Source: Planotetraspora sp. A-T 1434 (GTDB lineage: Bacteria > Actinomycetota > Actinomycetes > Streptosporangiales > Streptosporangiaceae). Taken from it: 64,000 nt of DNA. Position numbers and translations under genes: made by a program. A model generated the notes under the pieces. It worked only from the letters and a program-made list of their open reading frames with translations, was not told the DNA's origin and made no database searches. The stretch is taken from NCBI RefSeq assembly GCF_025420585.1, contig NZ_JAOEGB010000010.1:1-64000 (forward strand), given 5' to 3'. Shown piece after piece: positions 7,714 to 16,212 of the stretch (position 1 is its first letter; every line of letters starts with the position of its first letter).

Positions 7714-8475
7714 TCAGGCAGTGACCCCGCCGTCGGCCACGAGGTCGTGCCCGACGACGAAGGCGGACTCGTCCGAGGCGAGCCAGAGCACGGCCGCGAC
7801 GACCTCGGCCGTCTGGCCGACTCTCCCGAGGGGAACCGCGGTGGCCAGCCGGGCCGCGCGGCCGGCCTCGGTCTCCCCCGGTCGCAGCGACATGGTGGTG
7901 TCGGTGGCGCCGGGGCTCACGGCGTTGATCCGCACGCCGTCCTTGATGTGGTCGAGCGCCGCCACTCGCGTCAGCGCGCTCACGGCGGTCTTCGACGCGG
8001 CGTAGGCCGCCATGCCGGGGCGGCGGCCGTGGTAGCCGATGTTGGAGGCCATGTTGACGATGACACCGCCGCCGTGGTCACGCATGTGGCCGATCTCGTA
8101 CTTCATCGAGAGCAGGATTCCGGTCAGATTGACCGCCAGGGCGGCGTTCCACGCGTCCAGATCGAGATCGGCGACCGGGGCGGGCTTGGGGAAGACTCCG
8201 GCGTTGTTGTGGGCGATGTGCAGGCCGCCGTGACGCTCGACGGCCGTCTCGACGAGCCGGGCGACGTCGTCGGGGCGGGAGACGTCGGCCACCACGGAGC
8301 TGGCCTTGCCGCCCTCCTCCCCGATCAACCGCACCGTCTCGTCGATCGGTTCCGCCCGGCTCCCCGTGGCGACCACGGTGGCGCCTTCGCGAGCGAACGC
8401 CAGGGCGCTGGCGCGGCCGATGCCCGATCCGGCTCCGGTCACCAGGGCGACCTTGCCCTCAAATCGTGCGGACAT
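7714..8475 (-). CDS. SDR family oxidoreductase
   Basis: A 253-residue classical SDR resembling 3-oxoacyl-ACP reductase and glucose dehydrogenase relatives. It has TGAGSGIG (13-20), NNAG (90-93), the active-site Ser in NMASN, and Y158/K162 in YAASK, ending with VVGHDLVADGG. Residues after strand beta-2 (TGSR) suggest NADP(H). ATG 8475 has GAGGAG upstream. It is divergent from an NB-ARC regulator gene starting at 8720, which may control it; a similar regulator-SDR association recurs at 33926-37079. Confidence 0.87.
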   Translation of the reverse strand: MSARFEGKVALVTGAGSGIGRASALAFAREGATVVATGSRAEPIDETVRLIGEEGGKASSVVADVSRPDDVARLVETAVERHGGLHIAHNNAGVFPKPAPVADLDLDAWNAALAVNLTGILLSMKYEIGHMRDHGGGVIVNMASNIGYHGRRPGMAAYAASKTAVSALTRVAALDHIKDGVRINAVSPGATDTTMSLRPGETEAGRAARLATAVPLGRVGQTAEVVAAVLWLASDESAFVVGHDLVADGGVTA

Positions 8476-8719
8476 TTCCCAACTCCTCGATCTCGCCGTG
8501 TTTCGTCGTTCTTGGTCATGCTCGGTCGTGCGGTGTGTCCAGTGGTGCTCCAATGATTCCGTTGCCGAACGCCGCCAGCCGGCGGTCCTTTCTCTTTCCA
8601 ATGATCGGCGCGGGAGAGTATCGTCACTACCAGGGCATATGCGGGCCGCGTGCCCGTCAAAGCCCCTCTGCGGGGCGGGCGGTTCCCGGATCGCCGCGCC
8701 ATCTGAGTGGTGGATCACC

Positions 8720-10804
8720 ATGATTGTCCACGACGAGCTCATTCGAGATCACCAGCCGGCCGAGGCCTCCAGTTTCATCGGGCGTAAGAGAGAGATGTCC
8801 GATGTCAGGCGGCTGCTGCCCAAAACGCGGCTGCTGACCTTGACCGGCGCCGGCGGGGTCGGCAAAACCCGGCTGGCGCGGCGGGTCGCCCCATCCGTGC
8901 GGGGGTGGTTCCCGGACGGGGTGGAGTTCGTCGAGCTGGCCACGCTGGAAGACGGCGAGCTGCTGGAGCCCGCCGTGGCCGCGTCCCTGGGCCTCAGCGA
9001 CACCCGATGGCACGCGATGCCCGGCCTGACGGCCTATCTGATGGACAAGCGGTTGCTCCTCGTCCTGGACAACTGCGAGCATCTGCTGCAGGAGTGCGCC
9101 GACCTCGTGGACGGGCTGCTTCGCGCGGCCCCGCGGCTGCGGATCCTCGCCACGAGCAGGCAGGCGCTCGGGGTGTCCGGAGAGCAGGTCCTCAAGGTGC
9201 CGTCGCTGCCCGTCCCGGACCTCGCCGACACCGTTCGCGGCATCGCCCGGTGCGACGCGGTGCGGCTGTTCGTCGAAAGGGCGGTGAACGTACGGCCCGG
9301 CTTCGTGATCGACGCGGCCAACGCCCTGACCATCGCCCACGTGGCCCAGCGCCTGGACGGGATCCCCCTGGCCATCGAGCTGGCGGCGGGACGCCTCCGT
9401 GTGGTGCCGGTGGAGCAGCTCGTCCGTGAGCTCGACGAGCGCTTCCAGGTGCCAGCCAACGGCGACCGCGCCCTGTTGCCGCGCCACCAGACCCTGCGGG
9501 CGACCATGGATTGGAGCTTCGCCCTGTGCTCGCCCGATGAGCGGCAGCTGTGGGCCCGGCTCTCCATGTTCCCCGCCGGCGTGGACCTGGAGACGATCGA
9601 AGCGGTCTGCGGGGGTGACGGGATCGACCGTGACGACGTGTACGAGCTGGTGGCGGGGCTCGCCGACAAGTCCGTCCTGACCGTCGAACACCGGGAGCCG
9701 GAAGTCCACTACCGGATGCTGGAGACCCTCCGCGCGTACGGCCGTGAGCACATGGCCGCCGCGGAGGAGCAGGCGTTGTCCCGGCGGTACCGGGATCACT
9801 ATCGGCGCCTGGCGGACCGCAACGGGATCGACCGGATGGTTCCGGACCAGTTCCAGCGGTTCCGGACTCTGCAACGCGAGCTTCCGAACATCCGCGCCGC
9901 CCTCGACCTGTGCTTCGCCCGGCCGTGCGACGGGCCGATGGGGCTGGAGATCGCCTCCTCGCTGTGGGGCTACTGGGTCGTCTCGGGTGCCCTCAACGAG
10001 GGCAGGCACTGGCTCGATAGGGGACTCGCTCTCGTGCCGGAAGCGAGCACGGCACGGATGGCCGCTTTGGCGGCCGACTGCGAGATCGCCGTCCATCAGG
10101 GCAATCTCGACGCGGCGACGCCACGGCTGAACGAATATCGCACCCTCGCACGACAGATCGGGAACGAGTCGGTCATCGCGCTCGGCGTACAGATCGAGGG
10201 GGAGGTCGCGTTGGTCTCCGGCCAGTACCGGCGCGGGCTGGCGCTCATGGACGAGGCCCTCGCCCGCCATCGGGCGATCGGCGACGTCAACGCGGTCAGC
10301 CGCACCCTCTTCCAAGCCGCCGCCTTCAGCTCGCCCGAAGACCCGGACCGGGCCAAAGTGTACGGTGAACAGCTACTCGCACTGTGTGAAACGTACGGCG
10401 CACCCCTCTACCGGCCGTACGCGCTGCTCGTGATCGGCATCTCCACATGGAGGCAGGGCGACTGGCGCCGGGCCGAGGCACTGATGAGGGAAGCGCTCAT
10501 GCCCTTGAGGATCGTCAACGACCAGTGGTGCCTCACTCACTGCGTAGAGGTGCTCGCCTGGACCGCCGGCGCACGCGGCCTGCATGAACGCGCCGCCCGG
10601 CTCCTGGGCGCCGCCGACACGCTCTGGCAGGGCATCGACTCCTCGCCGACCGAGCTGAGATACACCATGAGCTCGCACCAGCGCTGCGACGAGCACGCGC
10701 GGCAGGCGCTTCCGGCCCAGGCGTACACGAGGGCCTTCCGCAGCGGGACGAAACTCAAGCTGGACCGCGCGGTCGCCTACGCGCTCCAGGACCAGGAGCA
10801 CTGA
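8720..10804 (+). CDS. NB-ARC/TPR STAND ATPase, LuxR-regulator-like but without HTH
   Basis: A 694-residue signal-transduction ATPase. The Walker A motif is GAGGVGKT (43-50) and Walker B is LLLVLD (112-117), followed by NCEHLL and ATSRQ segments typical of AfsR/LAL-type NB-ARC proteins. The C-terminal half is made of TPR-like helical pairs. It aligns throughout with the 773-residue protein at 33926, except that it stops (LDRAVAYALQDQEH) just where that protein enters its LuxR-type HTH. No N-terminal SARP domain is present. It could act through a partner or be a truncated regulator. ATG 8720 starts the homologous region. Confidence 0.85.
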   Translation: MIVHDELIRDHQPAEASSFIGRKREMSDVRRLLPKTRLLTLTGAGGVGKTRLARRVAPSVRGWFPDGVEFVELATLEDGELLEPAVAASLGLSDTRWHAMPGLTAYLMDKRLLLVLDNCEHLLQECADLVDGLLRAAPRLRILATSRQALGVSGEQVLKVPSLPVPDLADTVRGIARCDAVRLFVERAVNVRPGFVIDAANALTIAHVAQRLDGIPLAIELAAGRLRVVPVEQLVRELDERFQVPANGDRALLPRHQTLRATMDWSFALCSPDERQLWARLSMFPAGVDLETIEAVCGGDGIDRDDVYELVAGLADKSVLTVEHREPEVHYRMLETLRAYGREHMAAAEEQALSRRYRDHYRRLADRNGIDRMVPDQFQRFRTLQRELPNIRAALDLCFARPCDGPMGLEIASSLWGYWVVSGALNEGRHWLDRGLALVPEASTARMAALAADCEIAVHQGNLDAATPRLNEYRTLARQIGNESVIALGVQIEGEVALVSGQYRRGLALMDEALARHRAIGDVNAVSRTLFQAAAFSSPEDPDRAKVYGEQLLALCETYGAPLYRPYALLVIGISTWRQGDWRRAEALMREALMPLRIVNDQWCLTHCVEVLAWTAGARGLHERAARLLGAADTLWQGIDSSPTELRYTMSSHQRCDEHARQALPAQAYTRAFRSGTKLKLDRAVAYALQDQEH

Positions 10805-10927
10805 CCCGCCGGGCCTGATCTCGGTGTAGGCCGTGAGGCCGCATTCGGAGCACCGGCGGTCAAAGGGTACGGAGTGTCAGCACGTGGATTCAGAGTCCGG
10901 TTCACTGCGGCATACTGACGTTTCGTC

Positions 10928-12552
10928 ATGCCTCATTCACTGACAAGTGTCTTCGCGCATCTCGACGCCCCCAACGCCTTGCTCTACCGCCGGGTGATGA
11001 GCGCCTTCATGCGACGCGGGGCGGGTGGAATACGACCCTGAGGTGCTCGACACGTTGGTGCAGGCTCGGTTCACCCGGCCCGGACTTGAGGAAGAGCGAG
11101 CGTACTCCCAGCTTCCCGTGGCCTGCCGCCCGCGGCGGAGCTCGCCGAGGCGGCGGCGAAGCGCGATCGTCCGACAGCTGGTGGCCCTGGCCGACTGGGC
11201 GGGGGCGGAGGGACGGCCGCTCACCGGCACCGGGAATCTGCGCCTGGCCGACGCGCGGGAACTGGCCGGAGTGCTCGGCACGGGCGAGCAGGACCTGAAA
11301 GTGCGCAGCTCGGCGGAGATGCGCAAGGTGAGCCTCCTGCTCGCCTGGGCCAAGGGCCCACGCCTCGTCCGGGTGAGCAAGGGCCGCCTGCTCCGGGTAG
11401 CCAAGGCCGCCGCACTCCTACGCGATCCGGAAGCGCTGTGGTCAAGGGCGTTCGAGGTGTTCTTCGATCTGGGCGACGCGGTGGCCGCGCCCGCCTCCAC
11501 GTGGATGGACTCGTCGATGCTCGTCAAGGATTTCGACGAGCTGCTGCCCGACGTGCTGAACAGCGTGTACGGCATGTCGAGCCCCGTCCCCGTGGTCCGG
11601 CTCCAGGAGACGGTCTGGCTGGCCTGCCAGGATCATTTCTTCTTCAAGCCTGATGCCGTAAAGGAAGAGGTGTGGCGGCGGCAGACCGACCGAGACCTCG
11701 TCGCGGCCCTGGAGGTGCTGTCCGAACTCGGCGCCGTCGAGTTGAGCCACGGGATGGCCGATGAGTTGTACTCCAGCGAGTACGAGCACGACATCGCTGT
11801 CGAACATTTCGACGGCGAGCATCCGCTGCCGCCCGCGGTGCGTGCCCGCCTCCTCACGCACCTGGCCGAACCGGGAGCCCTCGTCCAGTTGACGCCCCTG
11901 GGGCTGCGGGCCGTACGGGAGCGGATGCTGGCCGATGGACGGGACGTCCCGCTGGTCGGAGAGTTGGTGGATGCCCCACCGGGGGAGCTGCTGGGTGTGC
12001 TGGCGGAGCGCTAGTCGCCGGAGACCGCCGCAGTAGAGCTTGAAGGCTGGCTGGCGGCGCACGGCGAGGACGTCGAGCCGCTGCTGGATTCCATACGCGC
12101 CTGCCCCTTCCGCACCCGAGCGGCCGCCATGCTCTCCACTCTGGTGGAGGCGCGAGCGGACGGACGGTCGATGCTCCTGAAGTTGCGCGGGGATCGAGTG
12201 CTGGGACCCGTCGCCGTGACCGCTCTCCTCGACGCCCGGGGATCTACGGCCCGAGGACCTCACCACTGCAGAGCAACTGTCCTTGCTGGCCGAGGGGCTG
12301 GTCACCCTCCTGGAGCTGGGCGGCCCGGAAGCGGCGATGGACCAGATCACCGAGATGGCCGGGAAGGACGCGCTCGGGTTGATCGAGACGGTCCTGGAGT
12401 CTGGCCATCCCTCCGAGGTGAGCATGGAGGAGCTGCGCACCTTGGTGGCCGAGCCGATGCGAGCCCGCGCTCACCGGTTGCGGTTCGCGAACACCCCGGC
12501 ACCCGGCTCCCGTGGCCGCCGTAGCGGCCACGGCAAGAGGCACAAGCGCTGA
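10928..12552 (+). pseudogene. broken gene of a large actinobacterial protein family (copy 1)
   Basis: Coding fragments in different frames join into one damaged gene. Frame a (10928 onward) encodes a short MPHSLTSVFAHLDAPNALLY segment and ends near 11038. Frame b carries about 330 residues from 11025 (VEYDPEVLDTLVQARF) to an in-frame TAG at 12012-12014. Its homology continues past that stop (ELEGWLAAHGEDVEPLLDSI) to about 12235. A frameshift then moves to the frame ending at 12552 (MAGKDALGLIETVLESGHP, then a basic tail RGRRSGHGKRHKR). The same C-terminus recurs at 59497-59763. The first segment may belong to another family (it reads like a TIGR02677/DUF2397 N-terminus; weak). The function of the intact family is unknown to me. 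Confidence 0.72.
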
Positions 12553-12667
12553 AGCCAGCATGATCGTGCCGGCGGGACCTCCGTCTTGCCGCACGATCAC
12601 ACCACCCATACGTCAGCCTTCCTCGACAGCCAGCCAGTCAGCCGTGCCGAGGAGCGTCGGAAAGTAC

Positions 12668-12916
12668 ATCAACACGCTTACCCTCGCTCAGGTCAGGACC
12701 CTCGATTGCGGGCGCGAAGACGTTGCCGGAGTTTCCGGGCCAACGGCCGGCCCTCGATGCTCGTACGCCGCTGCTGAGCAAGGTGTATCGGCACCGACGC
12801 GTTCTCCCCCGTGCATGGGTTCCCGCAGAATGGCAAGGTCACCGATCCGGGCTACCGCCCGTACGTCACCAAGACGATGGTCGACGAGGCGCACAGCCTC
12901 GGCATCAAGGTGATCC
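12668..12916 (+). pseudogene. glycerophosphodiester phosphodiesterase remnant
   Basis: Three frames carry pieces in the order found in glycerophosphodiester phosphodiesterases: TLTLAQVRTLDCGR, then LPEFPGQRPALDARTPLLSK, then GFPQNGKVTDPGYRPYVTKT followed by MVDEAHSLGIKVI. Most of the TIM barrel between the second and third pieces is missing. The gene is dead, with frameshifts and a large internal deletion. It follows the broken copy-1 gene directly, so the whole 10.9-12.9 kb stretch is decaying. Confidence 0.75.
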
Positions 12917-12932
12917 AAGCACTGACACCCCA

Positions 12933-12974
12933 CCGCCTCGCGCGGGCGCCTTTGGGGACGCCCGCACGAGGCGG
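12933..12974. terminator. long stem-loop, probable terminator
   Basis: Arms at 12933-12948 and 12959-12974 pair at 15 of 16 positions around a 10-base loop. It lies just after the glycerophosphodiesterase remnant and is likely that gene's original terminator. Confidence 0.75.
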
Positions 12975-13333
12975 TATCGGGCGCGAACGATCACACGTTG
13001 GCCAGCAGCTCGTTGATCTCGCGACGGGATCGTCAACCGCGAAGGTGTGAGGGCCTGCCGTACGGCAAGGCCTCGGCACCTCGCCGTCGCCATGGAGTTC
13101 CTGGCATCCCAAATGCCAGCGTGCGGGAGGGGGCACGCGCCGGCGGGTTGGGGTGAACCTGCATGGCTTCACCAAGGCTGCCGCAAAGGGTGATCGCAGA
13201 TGGAATGCTGTCGGTTGCTGAAGGGCGGCACGGGATGTCAGTGGCAACCTGTAGAACATCTGAGCGAGAGATCCTCGCCAGGACTCGATCGACACTGGGT
13301 CGGTCAGGTACGCAAGCAAGGAGGGGGTGTCAT
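12975..13333. other. intergenic stretch, no gene seen
   Basis: This 359-base stretch separates the gene debris from the methyltransferase gene. I see no conserved coding signal. It ends with the methyltransferase ribosome site AAGGAGGG at 13318-13325. Confidence 0.6.
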
Positions 13334-14503
13334 ATGGTCACTACCGTGACTCTTGCGCCGGAGCGTGTGGTTCGACCGCAGCTAAACCTGGATCTTCAAC
13401 CCACTGTGGCCGAGTTCTTCGCTGGGATCGGCCTCGTCAGGATGGGATTGGAGCGCGCAGGATTTCGGTGCGTCTGGGCGAACGACTTCGACCCCCAGAA
13501 GAAGGAGATGTACCGGACCCACTTCAAAGGTTCTGGAAATCACTACTTCTCGGGTGATGTCGCCGATGTGGACATCGCCAAGATGCCTCGGAAGATCTCA
13601 CTCGCGTGGGCGTCCTTCCCCTGCATCGACGTCTCCCTGGCGGGGTGGCGTCGAGGTCTCAATGGAAAGCACACGGGCACCTTCTGGCACTTCATCCGTG
13701 TGATGAATGACCTCAAGAGGCAACACAGATTGCCGGCGGTTGTCGCTCTAGAGAACGTGAGCGGACTCGCCACTAGTCATGGTGGAAAAGATCTAGTAGA
13801 TGCAATCATGGCGCTCAATGAGATCGGCTACTCCGTCGACGTTCTAGCTCTGGATGCTCGACACTTCGTGCCCCAGTCGCGGCCCAGGCTATTTTTGGTT
13901 GGAGCCCTCAGCAAGCCGATAGAGACACAAGAAGACGATCTGGTTCTTCGACCTGCGCGACTTCAGGCAGTATTCGACAACCCATCTCTTGTTACGCATA
14001 AGGCGGCTCTTCCGCGGCTCCCGCCCCCTCTCACCGCCGGCCTAGCCGACGTTGTGGATCCTCTACCTGCGCATGACGAGCGCTGGTGGGATGCTAAGCG
14101 GACAACCGCCTTCCTGGAGTCACTGTCACCGGTACAGAAGAAGCGGCTGGAACAACTTATGGCCTCCAAGCGGCTTGCCCACCGCACCGCATACCGGAGG
14201 ACCCGGGATGGGAAGCCGATGTGGGAGATGCGCGCCGATGAGATCGCTGGATGCCTCCGCACCGCACGCGGCGGATCGTCGAAGCAAGCTCTTGTCCAGG
14301 TGAACGGCAATGAGATCAACGTCCGCTGGATGACCGAACGTGAATACGCCCGACTGATGGGTGCCAGAGACTATAACCTCGACGGGCTTCGCCGGAATCA
14401 AGCCCTGTTTGGCTTCGGCGACGCAGTCTGTGTCGATGTGGTTGAGTGGCTGGCCAGACACTATCTGCGTCCCCTTGTCGAGGCTGCCGAGTCGAACAGA
14501 TAA
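13334..14503 (+). CDS. DNA (cytosine-5) methyltransferase
   Basis: A 389-residue C5-cytosine methyltransferase that transfers methyl from S-adenosylmethionine to a specific cytosine. Motif I is FFAGIGL (28-34), motif IV is FPC with catalytic Cys97, motif VI is LENVSG (Glu140) and motif VIII is QSRPRLFLVG. The target-recognition region lies roughly at 245-330 and motif X near FGFGDAVCVDVVEWL. ATG 13334 follows AAGGAGGG at eight bases. It is the protecting half of the cassette with the GIY-YIG nuclease (14619) and Vsr (15445). Its base composition is visibly lower in GC than the surrounding genes, consistent with transfer. The recognition sequence cannot be predicted from here. Confidence 0.93.
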   Translation: MVTTVTLAPERVVRPQLNLDLQPTVAEFFAGIGLVRMGLERAGFRCVWANDFDPQKKEMYRTHFKGSGNHYFSGDVADVDIAKMPRKISLAWASFPCIDVSLAGWRRGLNGKHTGTFWHFIRVMNDLKRQHRLPAVVALENVSGLATSHGGKDLVDAIMALNEIGYSVDVLALDARHFVPQSRPRLFLVGALSKPIETQEDDLVLRPARLQAVFDNPSLVTHKAALPRLPPPLTAGLADVVDPLPAHDERWWDAKRTTAFLESLSPVQKKRLEQLMASKRLAHRTAYRRTRDGKPMWEMRADEIAGCLRTARGGSSKQALVQVNGNEINVRWMTEREYARLMGARDYNLDGLRRNQALFGFGDAVCVDVVEWLARHYLRPLVEAAESNR

Positions 14504-14544
14504 CGAGTCTCGTGCTCAGGCGATCGCTGAACAACCCCGTCTGA

Positions 14545-14604
14545 TTGACCGGGTGAGGTTGTTGCCTAGACTCTGAAGATCCATCAGAGTCAACGATCTC
14601 ACCC
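14545..14604 (+). promoter_or_regulatory. nuclease promoter with large imperfect inverted repeat
   Basis: A sigma-70-type promoter is visible: TTGACC at 14545-14550, a 16-base spacer and TAGACT at 14567-14572. Superimposed is a long dyad. Inner arms GACTCTGA (14569-14576) and TCAGAGTC (14584-14591) are perfect; outer arms at 14550-14563 and 14591-14604 match at 12 of 14. The dyad covers the -10 box and ends just before the GAGGAGG ribosome site of the GIY-YIG gene. It is a good candidate operator delaying nuclease expression. Confidence 0.7.
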
Positions 14605-14618
14605 GAGGAGGTCCGCGG

Positions 14619-15437
14619 GTGCCCAGTGGACAGGGCAAGACCGGCAAGGGGCAGAAACCGTTAAAGAGCGAGCTTCCTGCACCGGCCGTCCGGGATTTTC
14701 GTAGATCACTTGATGACGCACTTTCGCAGACTGACGAAGCAGGTCAGGTCTGGGCGAACGCGCAGTGGGGGGTCTATGCCTTCTACGACTACGACGGCGA
14801 GCCCATCTATGTCGGCCAGACCAACGAGCAGCTCAGGGTTCGAGTACGTCGCCATTTGACAAACCAGCGGACCGACGCAGTCGCAATGCGCATCCTCGAC
14901 GTCTTCGAGGTCGCAGAGATCGAACTCTGGCCCCTATGGGACCTGGAGGGCACAAAGAACGCGGACAAGACTGCCCGTCGTCGCCTCGACTCTGTCGAGT
15001 ACTCCGTCTACGTGCAGGCAATCGAACGGTCGCGGTTCGGCGCCATCCTCAACGAGAAGATCCCTCCCGTAAGTGCCCGCGCGCCTTTGCCTGACTCCAT
15101 ACGGGTCGATCTTATTGGCTCCGAAGCACGCCAGGAGCGAGGGCATGCGGACACCCGGATCGCCCGACGTGCAGAAACGCTCGCCAGACTGGCGGCTGTA
15201 GCTCATGAGCGGGGAGAAGTCTCGCCTGGTCTGCGGCGAGTGATCGTAGTCCAGGCCGTCCGTCTCGCATATCTTGCTGCTACCCGCTTGGCGTTCGTCG
15301 ATGGCCGGCCCGAGCCTGATGCGAGTGCTATCGATGTGGAGGCACTGGTGGGATCTTTGTTGTCCGAGGTGTCCGACCCGACTGGTCCTACGGACACGGA
15401 TCCCATGCTGCTCATCGACGAGGACCTTGGGCTATAG
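14619..15437 (+). CDS. GIY-YIG nuclease, probable type II restriction endonuclease
   Basis: A 272-residue protein whose residues 50-80 carry the GIY-YIG fold: GVYAFY (51-56) and IYVGQT (63-68), followed by an Arg-rich helix RVRVRRHL. The likely metal-binding Glu lies in the SVEYSVYVQAIERSRFGAIL region. The C-terminal 100 residues are not recognised and may provide DNA specificity. GTG 14619 has GAGGAGG at seven bases. Its place between a C5 methyltransferase and Vsr makes a restriction role most likely, as for the GIY-YIG enzymes related to Eco29kI. Its promoter is separate from that of the methyltransferase and contains a large dyad. Vsr follows after a seven-base gap. Confidence 0.78.
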   Translation: MPSGQGKTGKGQKPLKSELPAPAVRDFRRSLDDALSQTDEAGQVWANAQWGVYAFYDYDGEPIYVGQTNEQLRVRVRRHLTNQRTDAVAMRILDVFEVAEIELWPLWDLEGTKNADKTARRRLDSVEYSVYVQAIERSRFGAILNEKIPPVSARAPLPDSIRVDLIGSEARQERGHADTRIARRAETLARLAAVAHERGEVSPGLRRVIVVQAVRLAYLAATRLAFVDGRPEPDASAIDVEALVGSLLSEVSDPTGPTDTDPMLLIDEDLGL

Positions 15438-15444
15438 CCATCGG

Positions 15445-15996
15445 ATGTCTACGGGCGCGTACCATCCTGTTGTGGCCGACTCTTGGGCAAGCACATCTGC
15501 AACTCGGAAATCGATGCAGGCGAACCGCAGCCGAGACACCGCCCCAGAGCTTGCTCTTCGTCGAGCCGTCCACGCTCTCGGTCTCCGATATCGGGTATGC
15601 GCACGACCAATCCCCGAAGTCAGACGAACCGCCGACATGGTCTTCACCAGGGCGAAGGTCTGTGTAGAGCTTCGGGGATGTTACTGGCACGGTTGTGAGC
15701 AGCATCATCGCTTGCCAAAGGCGAACCAAGGCTATTGGCAGGAGAAGCTTGAGAAGAATCGAAGACGCGACGCAGCTCTTGAAGACATACTAGCTGCTGC
15801 AGGCTGGACACTCATCGTAGTCTGGGAGCACGAGGATCCGCACGGGGCGGCTCTACGTGTTGAGCAAGTCGTCCGCAGCAAGCGCATGGGAACCGATCGG
15901 CGTCGACGGGCTATGAGTACGGATGTGCCTGAGGCCGCGACCAGCAGCGGGACCAGTGAGCGTATGAACGCAGCCCCGAAGGGAGCTGATCTCTAA
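15445..15996 (+). CDS. vsr: very short patch repair (Vsr) endonuclease
   Basis: A 183-residue T:G mismatch-specific nicking endonuclease. Its N-terminal motif MQANRSRDTAPELALRRAVH corresponds to the Vsr signature R(S)xDTxPE. The active region TADMVFTRAKVCVELRGCYW followed by HGC holds the metal-binding Asp64 and the Cys/His zinc site. It repairs T:G mismatches made when 5-methylcytosine deaminates within the cognate methyltransferase site, so its presence supports C5 methylation by the 13334 gene. ATG 15445 lies seven bases after the nuclease stop. The C-terminal tail from about 150 is extended and low-complexity. Confidence 0.9.
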   Translation: MSTGAYHPVVADSWASTSATRKSMQANRSRDTAPELALRRAVHALGLRYRVCARPIPEVRRTADMVFTRAKVCVELRGCYWHGCEQHHRLPKANQGYWQEKLEKNRRRDAALEDILAAAGWTLIVVWEHEDPHGAALRVEQVVRSKRMGTDRRRRAMSTDVPEAATSSGTSERMNAAPKGADL

Positions 15997-16212
15997 GCTT
16001 CCCGCTTTTGCCACGGCCGCCACCTGACAGTCGTTTCATGAGTATGCGCCCGGATACACCAACTGACCTGTGTCTTTACAAGGTCATCCACGCCGACGAG
16101 ATTCACACGCCTAGGGCAGCACCGTCATTGATCCAGCCTGCGGAGGCCGCAGCCCGGCGCAGATCCGATTCGCTGCGCAAATCCAGCCGAACGGGTTCTG
16201 GTGCCGGTCTAG

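Noticed and set aside
8657-10315. 552-codon frame opposite the NB-ARC ATPase gene
   Set aside because: Shadow of the coding strand; the composition is biased and no motif is present.
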